Assembly (NCBI GenBank): GCA_028683385.1
Contig: JAQUIJ010000016.1
Coordinates: 62,001-126,000, forward strand
Length of the DNA stretch: 64,000 bases
Origin: Prolixibacteraceae bacterium
GTDB lineage: Bacteria > Bacteroidota > Bacteroidia > Bacteroidales > Prolixibacteraceae
Reading direction: 5' to 3'
The notes beneath the pieces were generated by a model that was given only the letters and a program-made list of their open reading frames with translations, had not been told where the DNA came from and searched no databases. The position numbers were made by a program, and so were the translations under genes. Below are positions 46,240 through 54,861 of the stretch, piece by piece (the stretch's first letter is position 1; each line of letters opens with the position of its first letter).

Positions 46240-46384
46240 GGTGCTCAGCACCTAAAATCGAGTTCATTGACTGTATTTCTACAAATATTTCGCAGCTCTG
46301 CTGCATTACAATGATGCAAAGGGTGCAGCGCACCAAGATATTTATAGAAAAATGATGTATTGAAGGTCAAAGGTGCAGCGCACC
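46240..46384. repeat. Cluster of GGTGC palindromes between tamB and tamL
   Basis: Three palindromes: GGTGCTCAGCACC at 46240-46252, then GGTGCAGCGCACC at 46322-46334 and again at 46372-46384, with a GCAG-CTCTG-CTGC hairpin between. These are typical small dispersed palindromes and could attenuate or stabilise the tamB-tamL message. Confidence 0.65.
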
Positions 46385-46425
46385 ACAATAGTTGATCTTC
46401 CTTCCAAAAATAAATAGATTGATTT

Positions 46426-48720
46426 ATGAAAAATATTTTATTCCTGATCCTGATTTCCCTGCTTTTTGCAGCATGTACCGGTACCAGGCATTTGCCTGAA
46501 GGTGAAAAGCTTTACACTGGCGCTGAAATCAAATTGGAATCAACAGAGGCTATAAATCGGTCATTTGTCAAATCTGTTGTTCAGGCAGCGGTGCGTCCAT
46601 TGCCCAATAAGAGCTATTTGGGCTTGCGCCCTAAACTGTGGAAGTATAATACGGCCGGAGAAAATCCCCAATCGAAATTCAAAAAGTGGTTACAAAGGAC
46701 AGGCGAACCTCCAGTATTACTTAGTAGTGTAAAAACAGGCGCAACTTCGGCAATAATCGACGCCAAACTCTTTAATATTGGCATATTTAATAGTTTTACC
46801 GAATCAAAAATCGTTGAAAAGAAGCACACAGCCAAGGTCATTTATACCAGTCACATTCATAAGCCATACCTTGTTAAAGATATGGTTTATGCTATTTTAA
46901 ATGACAGCATCAGTCGTTTAATCCTGACCGAGAAAGACAAATCGCTGATTAAACCTGGCGAAGAATATAATTTGGATCAGCTAAAAAATGAGCGAATCCG
47001 GATCGATGGATTCCTAAAAAATAACGGGTACTTCTATTTCAATCCCGATTATTTGCTTTTTAAAGCCGACACGTCAACGATCAATCACAATGTCACTTTT
47101 AAATTGACTTTAAAAGACAGCATCCCGAAAAATGCCTTAACCGTTTTCCGAATTAACAACGTGTATGTCAACCAAAATTATTCATTGAATGAAAGGCGAG
47201 TTGACTTTAAAAAAGACACTTTAATTTATGAGAATGTGGTATTTCTGGGAAAAGAAGCACGAATGGCCATCCGACCAAAAGTACTTTCAAAATCAATTTA
47301 TTTGCGCAAAAACGAAATTTTCTCGCGGCAGAATCATTCCATTACCCTAAACCGTTTGATGTCGATGGGTAATTTCAAACTGGTACAAATCAACTTTTCT
47401 GAAAATACCAACGCCGGGCCGGGATTATTGGACGTCAATATTTTGATGACACCCATGCCCAAGCACACCTTCAGGGCTGAAATTGACATGGTTTCCAAAT
47501 CGAATAATTACACTGGTCCCCGAATGAACTTAAGCATTTTGAACAGAAACGCTTTCGGCGGGGCTGAATTACTCAATCTGACTCTGGCCGGTGCGTTTGA
47601 AACACAGTTAAGCGGAAACAACAAAAACCAGTTTTCCTATTCTTATAATCCGCAGCTTGAACTGACATTCCCCCGCTTCCTGGTTCCATTTAATATCAAG
47701 CGAACAAGCAGTATCTATATCCCAAAAACACGACTCTTGCTTTCGTACAATTATATGAAACGCGTTGATTATTTCGACCTGCGAACCTTCCAGTTTATAT
47801 ATGGATTTAAGTGGAAGGAGAATATCCGGAAAGAACACGAACTGAATCCAATAGACGTCAGTTTTACTAAAGTTGCGAACCAGTCTGCTGCATTCACAGC
47901 ATTGCTCAATGCAAATCCTTTTCTGGGGAAAAGCTATCAGGAACAATTTATTGCCGGAGGAAGTTATTCTTTTAGTTACAACGAGCAGGTCATCCCCGGA
48001 AAGAAGATGCAGTACTACGCCCGTTTTACGTCAGAGCTTGCCGGAAACGTTTTTTCATTGGCTAAAGCCATTGGAGGTGAAAAAGTATCAGCCGCAAATT
48101 CGTCGAAAGTAGCTGGTTCAATCTACTCACAATTTGGGAAAATGAGCATCGATGCCCGTGGATTTTACAATTTCAAGGATAAGAATAAATTGGCTTTGAG
48201 GTTTTATGCCGGAATAGCAAAACCATTCGGGAATTCGTCAATTCTGCCATACAGCAAACAATTTTTTAGTGGCGGACCGAATAGCCTTCGAGCATTTCAA
48301 ATAAATTCCGTCGGTCCCGGAACTTATGATCAGAAGCACGATACCCTCGGAATATTGCAATTAGGTGGTGACATCAAACTGGAAACGAATGCAGAGTATC
48401 GCTTTGGAATTTACCGCTATTTTAAAGGAGCTTTGTTTGTCGATGCCGGAAATGTTTGGTTGCTTCAGTCAAATCCGTCAAAGACCGGGACTCCGTTTGT
48501 AGCTTCTAAATTCCTGAATGAAGTTGCCGTGGGAGCAGGTGTGGGATTAAGAGTGGATGTTTCATTCTTCATTTTACGTTTCGATCTGGCCTTTCCGTTG
48601 CGAAAAGTGCCAGAGTTTGAAGATAATTTCAGGTGGGTTGCTAACCGCATTGATTTTACAAGTTCAACATGGAGAAAAGACAATCTGGTTCTGAACGTGG
48701 CAATCGGGTATCCATTCTAG
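46426..48720 (+). CDS. tamL: TamL: lipoprotein Omp85/TamA-type barrel
   Basis: 764 residues with a lipoprotein signal MKNILFLILISLLFAAC, lipobox LFAAC. POTRA-like segments (KAEVIYTSH-like strand near 140, YNLDQLKNERIRIDGFLKNNGYFYFNPDY near 185, RQNHSITLNRLMSMGNFKLVQI near 305) are followed by a 16-strand Omp85 barrel from about 345. The barrel includes the conserved FSGGPNSLRAF loop and ends RKDNLVLNVAIGYPF with C-terminal Phe. A lipidated TamA relative next to tamB is the Bacteroidota arrangement called TamL. It should sit in the outer membrane as TamB partner. It starts 192 bp after tamB with a palindrome cluster between. Confidence 0.9.
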   Translation: MKNILFLILISLLFAACTGTRHLPEGEKLYTGAEIKLESTEAINRSFVKSVVQAAVRPLPNKSYLGLRPKLWKYNTAGENPQSKFKKWLQRTGEPPVLLSSVKTGATSAIIDAKLFNIGIFNSFTESKIVEKKHTAKVIYTSHIHKPYLVKDMVYAILNDSISRLILTEKDKSLIKPGEEYNLDQLKNERIRIDGFLKNNGYFYFNPDYLLFKADTSTINHNVTFKLTLKDSIPKNALTVFRINNVYVNQNYSLNERRVDFKKDTLIYENVVFLGKEARMAIRPKVLSKSIYLRKNEIFSRQNHSITLNRLMSMGNFKLVQINFSENTNAGPGLLDVNILMTPMPKHTFRAEIDMVSKSNNYTGPRMNLSILNRNAFGGAELLNLTLAGAFETQLSGNNKNQFSYSYNPQLELTFPRFLVPFNIKRTSSIYIPKTRLLLSYNYMKRVDYFDLRTFQFIYGFKWKENIRKEHELNPIDVSFTKVANQSAAFTALLNANPFLGKSYQEQFIAGGSYSFSYNEQVIPGKKMQYYARFTSELAGNVFSLAKAIGGEKVSAANSSKVAGSIYSQFGKMSIDARGFYNFKDKNKLALRFYAGIAKPFGNSSILPYSKQFFSGGPNSLRAFQINSVGPGTYDQKHDTLGILQLGGDIKLETNAEYRFGIYRYFKGALFVDAGNVWLLQSNPSKTGTPFVASKFLNEVAVGAGVGLRVDVSFFILRFDLAFPLRKVPEFEDNFRWVANRIDFTSSTWRKDNLVLNVAIGYPF

Positions 48721-48727
48721 TCTAAAC

Positions 48728-48793
48728 CTGTGAATCATGTAACTCTTTCCTGAAATTGTGTAAGACATTTGGGTGGCAGAAAGCTCATTTTTG
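48728..48793 (+). promoter_or_regulatory. Regulon element site 10
   Basis: Half-sites GAATCATGTAAC (48732-48743) and AAATTGTGTAAG (48753-48764), 21 bp apart, with -7 box CATTTTTG at 48786-48793. It begins 7 bp after the tamL stop. The marC-family start at 48823 is 29 bp beyond the box, which rules out the upstream start at 48769. Confidence 0.87.
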
Positions 48794-48822
48794 GATTCAA
48801 TTCAGAAACCAGAAATCGCTCC

Positions 48823-49437
48823 ATGGAAAATATTTTAGGGTATTCATTATCCGTATTCATCGCATTTTTTGCGATCATGAATCCCATTGTCAATATCCCC
48901 ATTTTCGTTAAACTGACTGAAGGACTCGAGGAAAAGAAAAAAGAGGAGATTGCCAGAAAGGCCAGTCTTTTAGCCTTTATTATTGTTGCAGCCTCTATTT
49001 TAATCGGCAAATACATATTCCAGATATTTGGGCTAACCATACCGGCTTTCAAAATTTTTGGCGGCATCATTATTTTTTACATCGGATTCGAAATGCTTCA
49101 GACTAAGCGACCGCTAGTGCAATTACCTAAAAAAGCTGAATTTGACGATGGAATCACCATATCTCCTTTGGCTATCCCCGTTTTGGCAGGTCCTGAAACA
49201 ATGGTTACAGCAATGAATTTCGTTGTAAACGCCAACTTTCTCCATATTCTGATAAGCGTTGCCATACTTGGGCTATTGCTATTCTTAACCTATATAGGTT
49301 TTACACACAGCAGCAAAATAATCAGAGCCTTAGGAAAAAACAACTTTGTAATTGTTGGTAAAATCATGGGTATCATATTGGGCGTACTTGGCGCCAATAT
49401 GCTGATTGAAGGAATTAAACTGGCGTTCAATGTTTAA
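48823..49437 (+). CDS. MarC-family integral membrane protein
   Basis: 204 residues from ATG 48823 (MENILGYSLSVFIAFFAIMNPIVNIPIFV). About six membrane segments and the hallmark FAIMNPIVNIPIF near the N-terminus and ISPLAIPVLAGPETMVTAM near residue 110 identify the MarC/UPF0056 family. Its function remains uncertain: MarC proteins were once linked to multiple antibiotic resistance, and that link was later questioned. It is in the inner membrane. The regulon element 29 bp upstream makes it a candidate envelope-stress gene. Confidence 0.9.
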   Translation: MENILGYSLSVFIAFFAIMNPIVNIPIFVKLTEGLEEKKKEEIARKASLLAFIIVAASILIGKYIFQIFGLTIPAFKIFGGIIIFYIGFEMLQTKRPLVQLPKKAEFDDGITISPLAIPVLAGPETMVTAMNFVVNANFLHILISVAILGLLLFLTYIGFTHSSKIIRALGKNNFVIVGKIMGIILGVLGANMLIEGIKLAFNV

Positions 49438-49457
49438 TGCAAACTTCACAATTAAAT

Positions 49458-49523
49458 ATGCGATTCGAGCAACTTTTTACATAAATTGTGTAAACCATTC
49501 AAGGATAAACGAGGTCATCTTTG
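49458..49523 (+). promoter_or_regulatory. Regulon element site 11 (weak first half-site)
   Basis: The first half-site is degenerate, GATTCGAGCAAC (49462-49473). The second is good, AAATTGTGTAAA (49483-49494), 21 bp away, and the -7 box CATCTTTG is at 49516-49523. The L,D-transpeptidase start follows after 31 bp. The fixed geometry supports it despite the weak left half. Confidence 0.72.
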
Positions 49524-49554
49524 TTACAATATAATATTCTGAAATATACACTCA

Positions 49555-50832
49555 ATGAAGAATTCAAGAATATTTACTCTGTTTATAGTTAGTTGCTTTG
49601 TAGCTAGCAGCTTTGCACAAAAACCAGTTGTAAAGGAAGAAACCAAGCTGGAAACCGACTCAATTGTACAAACATTTTACAATATCAGTCAAGTCCCTCT
49701 GTATTGGCTTTCATCGCGTAAAGACACCAAAAGAGCATACGAATGGTTAACGGCAATTGAAACAGCAAAAGAATCAGATCTAGTTTCTAGGAACCTAATG
49801 ACAGGGCGAATTCGAACCGCAATGCTGGGTAAAAACATCAGGGACAAGACTTTAAAAGCAAATACTGACAAACAGATTACTGGTCTGATTTTAAATTTCC
49901 TCAAAGAATTACAAACTGTCGATGTTCATTTTGATTACGATGAAGTTAGTGTAGCCACACCTGATTCGGTTTACATTTATCAATTGATAAATTCAAAAAA
50001 TAAAGGTCCGGTTTCTCAAATCATTTCTAAACTTGAGTGCCATGATCACGAGTATCAGGTTTTGAAAAAATTCCTGAAGGATTCGATTCCAGACAAAAAC
50101 TCATTGAAATACAAATCAGTAGTTCAATCGATGAATGTTTTGAAGTTCATCTCAAAAAATCGTCAACCAGAATACATTGTTGCTAACATTCCTGAAACCG
50201 AAGTCCGCTACTTTCAGGATAACCAGCTAAAATTAAAGATGAAATCAGTGGTTGGTAAGAAGAAAAATCAGACTCCTACAATCGCCTCGTACATCACCAA
50301 CATTGTGACTTTCCCGGCATGGAATGTTCCATTTTCAATTGCGTCGAAAGAGCTTTTGCCCAAAGTGCAAAAAGACGAAAGCTACCTCGAACGGAATAAC
50401 TTTGAGGTAGTTGATGCCAAAGGAAATGCTGTTGACGATTCGGACCTGAACTGGGATGCCTATACCGAAAAGAACTTTCCCTATTTCTTTCGCGAATCAA
50501 CTGGGCCAAATAATTCATTAGGCGTATTAAAATTTAACCTTGGAAATCCATTCAGCATCTATTTACACGACACCAACTCGAAAGGGGCTTTTGCAAAAGA
50601 ATCACGGTTTTTAAGTCACGGTTGTGTTCGTCTGGAAAAACCCATTGAACTCGCCGACTTACTCACAAGGAGAAAAGTAAATGTGTGGGAATTAAAGACC
50701 GGACAAAAAGACACAAAATCAGAAATCATCAAATTGGAGCAAAAAGTACCGGTTTTTATTGTGTATATGCCGGTAACAGTCAATGGCGAACAAGTGACTT
50801 TTCTGAAAGATACTTACGGACTAATTAAGTAA
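49555..50832 (+). CDS. L,D-transpeptidase, YcbB-like
   Basis: 425 residues with a signal peptide (LFIVSCFVASSFAQ). Residues about 30-200 form the scaffold region seen in YcbB/LdtD-type enzymes. The YkuD catalytic domain follows (about 210-420) with YIVANIPETEVRYFQDNQLKL, NPFSIYLHDT and the active-site motif SHGCVRLEKP with Cys357. These periplasmic enzymes make 3-3 cross-links in peptidoglycan, reinforcing the wall when the outer membrane is stressed. No peptidoglycan-binding domain is obvious. Its 3' end overlaps that of the next, convergent L,D-transpeptidase gene by 12 bp. The regulon element upstream fits a stress role. Confidence 0.88.
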   Translation: MKNSRIFTLFIVSCFVASSFAQKPVVKEETKLETDSIVQTFYNISQVPLYWLSSRKDTKRAYEWLTAIETAKESDLVSRNLMTGRIRTAMLGKNIRDKTLKANTDKQITGLILNFLKELQTVDVHFDYDEVSVATPDSVYIYQLINSKNKGPVSQIISKLECHDHEYQVLKKFLKDSIPDKNSLKYKSVVQSMNVLKFISKNRQPEYIVANIPETEVRYFQDNQLKLKMKSVVGKKKNQTPTIASYITNIVTFPAWNVPFSIASKELLPKVQKDESYLERNNFEVVDAKGNAVDDSDLNWDAYTEKNFPYFFRESTGPNNSLGVLKFNLGNPFSIYLHDTNSKGAFAKESRFLSHGCVRLEKPIELADLLTRRKVNVWELKTGQKDTKSEIIKLEQKVPVFIVYMPVTVNGEQVTFLKDTYGLIK

Positions 50833-51501
50833 AGCCGATTTGCTGATGTACTCCTTATTCGGATTATAAAGAAACAAACAGGTTCCACCTTTAATAGCTT
50901 CAATTATTGGTTTATTCATTTCAGGTGGAACTGAAGGACAACCATAACTCCGCCCCAGTCTTCCGAATTTTTTAATGAAGTTTTCGGTAGCATATTCGGC
51001 GGCATGGATTATAATCGCACGTTGAATGGCATGGTCATTAAATCCCTTTTCAACACCATCGATCAAAAGTGCAAAACCGGTATGTGATCCTACAATTGGA
51101 TGTTCAGTGACGTAAAAACCCAGACTACTTTTATATGAACCTTCCACATTCGAAAACGACTTTGCATACTCGTCTCCGGTATTCCGTCCGTGAGCCACAT
51201 AGGTATTAAACAAAAGTTTCTTGTTTTTCAGATCAATAACATACAGGCGTTTATTATTGCTCGATTGGGAGTAGTCGGCAATGGTAACTATGGAGGCATT
51301 ATTCAACTTCTTTTCGGTATCGAGTTTCTTTAGACCCTTAATTGCCAGATCAAATACATCTCTGGTCAAGCCAGTATCGGCCAGGTTCACCGCTGCATAA
51401 ATATCTTCATTAACGGCCCCGGCTGAAATATTCTCATTGACACCGGCATTATTTACAGCAGGTATCAGGAGTAAAAACAGATAGAATATTAATTTCTTCA
51501 T
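50821..51501 (-). CDS. L,D-transpeptidase-like murein protein (YkuD_2 type)
   Basis: 226 residues with a signal peptide (LIFYLFLLLIPAVNNAG). The catalytic domain has YVIDLKNKKLLFNTYVAHG, HPIVGSHTGFALLIDG, AIIIHAAEYA and the motif GRSYGCPSVPP with the presumed active Cys. This matches the short murein L,D-transpeptidase catalytic family (PF13645). Expected location is periplasm, substrate peptidoglycan. It is convergent with the preceding L,D-transpeptidase gene; their coding ends overlap by 12 bp, so simultaneous transcription would make complementary 3' ends. No regulon element is seen upstream of this one. Confidence 0.85.
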   Translation of the reverse strand: MKKLIFYLFLLLIPAVNNAGVNENISAGAVNEDIYAAVNLADTGLTRDVFDLAIKGLKKLDTEKKLNNASIVTIADYSQSSNNKRLYVIDLKNKKLLFNTYVAHGRNTGDEYAKSFSNVEGSYKSSLGFYVTEHPIVGSHTGFALLIDGVEKGFNDHAIQRAIIIHAAEYATENFIKKFGRLGRSYGCPSVPPEMNKPIIEAIKGGTCLFLYNPNKEYISKSALLN

Positions 51502-51582
51502 TCGGGTAAAGGTACTTTAATATTCATGAAGCGCAAACCGAATGATTTTCAGAATACCCAAAAGAAAAGTATTTTAATTAAA

Positions 51583-51626
51583 ATATTGGAAATAAATGAA
51601 TTATCCAATATATAAGTGTATCTTGC
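51583..51626 (+). promoter_or_regulatory. Candidate operator and promoter of the cold-shock gene
   Basis: An inverted repeat ATATTGGA (51583-51590) and TCCAATAT (51604-51611) has arms 21 bp apart, followed by TATCTTGC at 51619-51626, close to the TAnnTTTG type. The start codon is 28 bp further on. The dyad would suit a dimeric repressor or activator; it differs from the 15-site regulon element. Confidence 0.45.
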
Positions 51627-51654
51627 ACGAATATTTATTTTTATTAAAATTATC

Positions 51655-51846
51655 ATGAGTAAAGGAACAGTAAAATTTTTCAACGAATCTAAAGGATTCG
51701 GATTTATTAAAGACAGTGGATCAGATAAAGAGTACTTTGTACACGTATCTGGTTTAAACGACCAAGTCAGAGAAAATGACGAAGTAACTTTTGACCTTCA
51801 AGAAGGAAATAAAGGATTAAATGCCGTAAACGTTAAACTAGCTTAG
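51655..51846 (+). CDS. Cold-shock domain protein, CspA family
   Basis: 63 residues from ATG 51655 (MSKGTVKFFNESKGFGFIKD). The RNP1-like KGFGFI and RNP2-like YFVHVS motifs are intact, so it should bind single-stranded RNA and DNA as a chaperone in the cytosol. The frame is open upstream to 51616, but the resulting leader is hydrophobic and unlike the family, so the shorter form is chosen. A strong bidirectional terminator follows at 51876-51914. A dyad element lies upstream at 51583-51611. Confidence 0.95.
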   Translation: MSKGTVKFFNESKGFGFIKDSGSDKEYFVHVSGLNDQVRENDEVTFDLQEGNKGLNAVNVKLA

Positions 51847-51875
51847 TTTATCCCTATACAAGACATTTATTATTT

Positions 51876-51914
51876 AAAAAGCCGTTCCAATTCAATTTGG
51901 AACGGCTTTTTTTA
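51876..51914. terminator. Bidirectional rho-independent terminator
   Basis: AAAAAGCCGTTCCAA (51876-51890) pairs with TTGGAACGGCTTTTT (51897-51911), continuing into more T. T-tracts on both strands serve both the cold-shock gene and the convergent yihY-like gene, whose stop codon starts right at the edge. Confidence 0.92.
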
Positions 51915-52856
51915 TTAACTGATTTCAAGATTCTTGCTTTTCGCTTCTGCGTCCTGGCTTTCCTTATGGATATGAACAGAATATCTGTTGGGAATTATTT
52001 TTTGCCCATGGGTGTATGCGTATACCTTTGTAAATTCAGCACCAAAGTAAAGTATAATGGCCGAATAGTAGACCCAGACTAGGATAATGATGATTGATCC
52101 GGCAGCGCCATAAATGGAGGCCATGTTATAACTCCCCAGGTAATAACCGATGGCGAATTTACCAATCATGAATAGAATTGAGGTAAAAGATGCCCCGACA
52201 ACACAGTCGCGGAACGCAACTTTTCCATCAGGAAGTGTTTTAAAGATGATTGTAAATAAAGTGGTTATGATGCCAAAGACTAATAAAATATTAATAGCAT
52301 AAAATAGATATACTAAATTTTTTGGAAAAATTTCAGACAAACGGGTACTAAGAATATCAACCAGTGAATTAACGATTAAACCTACCAGCAATAAAAATCC
52401 TACCGATCCAATCATTGAAAATGACATGAGTCGGTTGTAGATGTATTTGATCAGACCACGTTTGGGTTTCGCCTTTATTCCCCAAATATAATTGATGGAG
52501 TCCTGAATCTCGGCAAACACTCCGGAAGCTCCTAGCAGCAAAATAACCAATCCGAATACCGCTGCATATGTATTGCTGTTTGACAGCTTTACATTCTTGA
52601 TGATTTCCTGAATTTGCAAGGCAGCCTCACTTCCAACAAGGCCGCTAATTTGCCCAAAAATGCGACCACTAACCGCCTCATCGCCGAAAAATATGCCGCT
52701 TAGCGAAATGATAATGATCAACAGAGGAGCGAGCGAGAAGATCGTATAATACGATAAGGCAGCACTAAGCTTAATCGCATTGTCGTTTATAAATCCACTG
52801 AAAGTCCCTTTCAGAAGATATCCTATTTTTTTTGCTGTTGAGTTAAATTGAATCAT
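51915..52856 (-). CDS. YihY/BrkB family inner-membrane protein
   Basis: 313 residues from the ATG at 52856 (MIQFNSTAKKIGYLLKG). The frame is open to 52931, but that part overlaps the end of the upstream gene and does not look like family sequence. Six membrane segments and the family motif LSAALSYYTIFSLAPLLIIIISLSG are present, with GASGVFAEIQDSINYIW and VGASFTSILFMIGKFAIGYYLGSY further on. The family was once called ribonuclease BN by error; the true function is unknown. It follows the Omp85-type gene by 22 bp and is likely co-transcribed with it. Confidence 0.88.
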   Translation of the reverse strand: MIQFNSTAKKIGYLLKGTFSGFINDNAIKLSAALSYYTIFSLAPLLIIIISLSGIFFGDEAVSGRIFGQISGLVGSEAALQIQEIIKNVKLSNSNTYAAVFGLVILLLGASGVFAEIQDSINYIWGIKAKPKRGLIKYIYNRLMSFSMIGSVGFLLLVGLIVNSLVDILSTRLSEIFPKNLVYLFYAINILLVFGIITTLFTIIFKTLPDGKVAFRDCVVGASFTSILFMIGKFAIGYYLGSYNMASIYGAAGSIIIILVWVYYSAIILYFGAEFTKVYAYTHGQKIIPNRYSVHIHKESQDAEAKSKNLEIS

Positions 52857-52878
52857 AGTTATGGGATATTTACTATTA

Positions 52879-54720
52879 CTATCGAAATACAACCGGAGCT
52901 GGTTTACCGATTTCAAAATCCCTAAACCCAAAATCGGTCGTGCTGAAAGAGTTTATTTTGAATATGTTATTTCCACTCCCCGGAATAATCGGATAAAAAG
53001 AAAGAGTAATCTGGAACATATTGAAAACTAAATTTTCGTTTTTTATTTGTACGCCCAGGCCAATTTTCGAATATACTTTACTGTTTTTAAATCCAGTTGC
53101 TTCATCGCCCAGCAAACCAAGCGAATAGGAAATAAAAGGCCCAAACCGAAACCCTATAAAATTCCAAGGAGCATATGCCTGAGTTTGCAAAGTCAACAAC
53201 AGACGACTTGTACCTTGCAGCTCGGTTGAGCGAAAACCATCCAGTCCATAACCATCGTTGAGTGTTAAACTGTCAGAAGGAAAGCGGTTGAAGCCCAAAG
53301 TGAGTTGCGGTTTTACGAATTGTCTGAATTTCCATTTGCCAATTTCGATTAATCCGGTAAAATAATTCAGGCCTGCATTAAATACTCCTTCCTCAACATG
53401 CGAAGCACGAATGAAGGTTCCGTATTCGAAATTGGAACTCAGGTATCCCCAAGGATAATAGCTTCCCATTGAAATGCGTGCGCCCAAATAAATCCGGTCG
53501 GTCTGACTTTTCTCCTGAAAACCGGCAGTAAGACTGAAAACCTTACCAACAGGCACATCTTCAGTAATTCCAAACTTAAAAATATATTTATCCTGAACGT
53601 ACCTTCGGGTTGAAACGCCTAAACTACCGAGGTAAAAATTCTCGTCGGTAAACATGTGTTGTGTGTCAAAAAGTACGCTTGGCTTTTCCAGGTAGCGAAC
53701 GCGCAAAAAACGTATGGTTGAAATGAAATTTGTTGTACGTATATATTCCGTTTGGCCTTTCCACAATTGCATGGCATTACCCACCCAAAAATCCTGAGAA
53801 TTAAACTTATACCGCAACATCTCCAGGTGAAGATTGTCGAAATTTGCCGAATCGTTAAAAAATTGTTGCGTAAAACTTACACCTGCAGCCCATTTGGCAA
53901 AGGGCGAAAAGAACGGGCGGTCAATTGCAAAGCTTCGGCTAAATTTCCGATCCCCTTCTTTTCCAAAGTGTACAGTTCCCCTAACATAGCTATTCTTGAT
54001 GTTTGGAATCGAATAATTAGCATGGTAAGCATTGAATCCTTCAGTATAATTTCGTGTAAAATCACCCTGCAATTCATGTCCCAATCCCAGAAAATTTTTG
54101 TCGGCTAAATTGATAGTACTGCTTGATGAGGAGGCTGATCCTTTTGGAATTATGCTCCAAATATCAAGTTCGCGAATGAAAATATCAACAGAATCGGATC
54201 CTTTTGCAGCAGCTTTAACGAAAAATGAAACATCGCGGATATATTTCTGGCTGCGAACCAAACGCTCAGATTCCTTTACCAGAAGCGGGTCAAAAGGTTG
54301 ATTTTTATGGATAAGCAACAGATTACGAATAGTTATCCGCTGCGATTTCACATGTAGTCCGTTCCCCGTTTTTGACAGAAAATTGGGTTCTCTAAAAATG
54401 GTATCTCCAATTGAATACCCAAACGGATCAAGTGTTTCAATGTTAATTTGCCTGATAATTTTTCCTTCAAAAGTGCTGTACGGCTTTTGAATCAACTTTT
54501 TATAGGCGTGTCTTCTGTCATTTCTGGAGCGCGAAGCTGAAGCAACCGGCCTGAATATGAGGCCGTACATAAATTTCGTAAACTTTCCGCGTTTTGAAAA
54601 AGATTCAATTTCTGTATAGATCTGGGTTGAATCTTTTTTGACAGGCTTTTGCTGTGCCCATGCAAAATCATGCGTCAAAATTGAAACAAGAAACAGTATG
54701 AAAATAGTTTTGAATCGCAT
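52879..54720 (-). CDS. Omp85-like protein with POTRA domain
   Basis: 613 residues with a signal peptide (TIFILFLVSILTHDFAWAQ). A single POTRA-like region (IIRQINIETLDPFG ... PFDPLLVKESERLVRSQKYIRDVSFFVK, about 85-185) precedes a long barrel of aromatic strands (from about 215) that ends GKPAPVVFR. This matches Omp85/BamA-like outer-membrane proteins with short periplasmic parts; it is shorter than BamA and lacks the multiple POTRAs. Its substrate is unknown. It lies 141 bp downstream of the Mla operon across a hairpin repeat. It could be read through from there, which would join outer-membrane assembly and lipid transport. Confidence 0.8.
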   Translation of the reverse strand: MRFKTIFILFLVSILTHDFAWAQQKPVKKDSTQIYTEIESFSKRGKFTKFMYGLIFRPVASASRSRNDRRHAYKKLIQKPYSTFEGKIIRQINIETLDPFGYSIGDTIFREPNFLSKTGNGLHVKSQRITIRNLLLIHKNQPFDPLLVKESERLVRSQKYIRDVSFFVKAAAKGSDSVDIFIRELDIWSIIPKGSASSSSSTINLADKNFLGLGHELQGDFTRNYTEGFNAYHANYSIPNIKNSYVRGTVHFGKEGDRKFSRSFAIDRPFFSPFAKWAAGVSFTQQFFNDSANFDNLHLEMLRYKFNSQDFWVGNAMQLWKGQTEYIRTTNFISTIRFLRVRYLEKPSVLFDTQHMFTDENFYLGSLGVSTRRYVQDKYIFKFGITEDVPVGKVFSLTAGFQEKSQTDRIYLGARISMGSYYPWGYLSSNFEYGTFIRASHVEEGVFNAGLNYFTGLIEIGKWKFRQFVKPQLTLGFNRFPSDSLTLNDGYGLDGFRSTELQGTSRLLLTLQTQAYAPWNFIGFRFGPFISYSLGLLGDEATGFKNSKVYSKIGLGVQIKNENLVFNMFQITLSFYPIIPGSGNNIFKINSFSTTDFGFRDFEIGKPAPVVFR

Positions 54721-54777
54721 TTTTAGTGATTGTGAAGCTTTGCATAGGTTTAAAGAAAAATTTCATGTTTTTCTTTA

Positions 54778-54845
54778 ACTCACCCCGTCGAACCTCTCCA
54801 GGCATAGAGAAGGAGAAAGCCCGATGAATCGGGCTTGGGGTGAGT
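54778..54845. repeat. Nested hairpin between mlaD and the Omp85-like gene
   Basis: Outer arms ACTCACCCC (54778-54786) and GGGGTGAGT (54837-54845) enclose an inner hairpin AGCCCGAT-GA-ATCGGGCT. It may terminate or stabilise the end of the Mla message, or be a dispersed repeat of the type used in many Bacteroidota. Confidence 0.6.
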
Positions 54846-54861
54846 CAATTTATTTTGAATT

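Noticed and set aside
46240-46384. GGTGC palindromes as a CRISPR-like array
   Set aside because: Only three short palindromes with uneven spacing and no uniform spacers; they fit small dispersed palindromic repeats.
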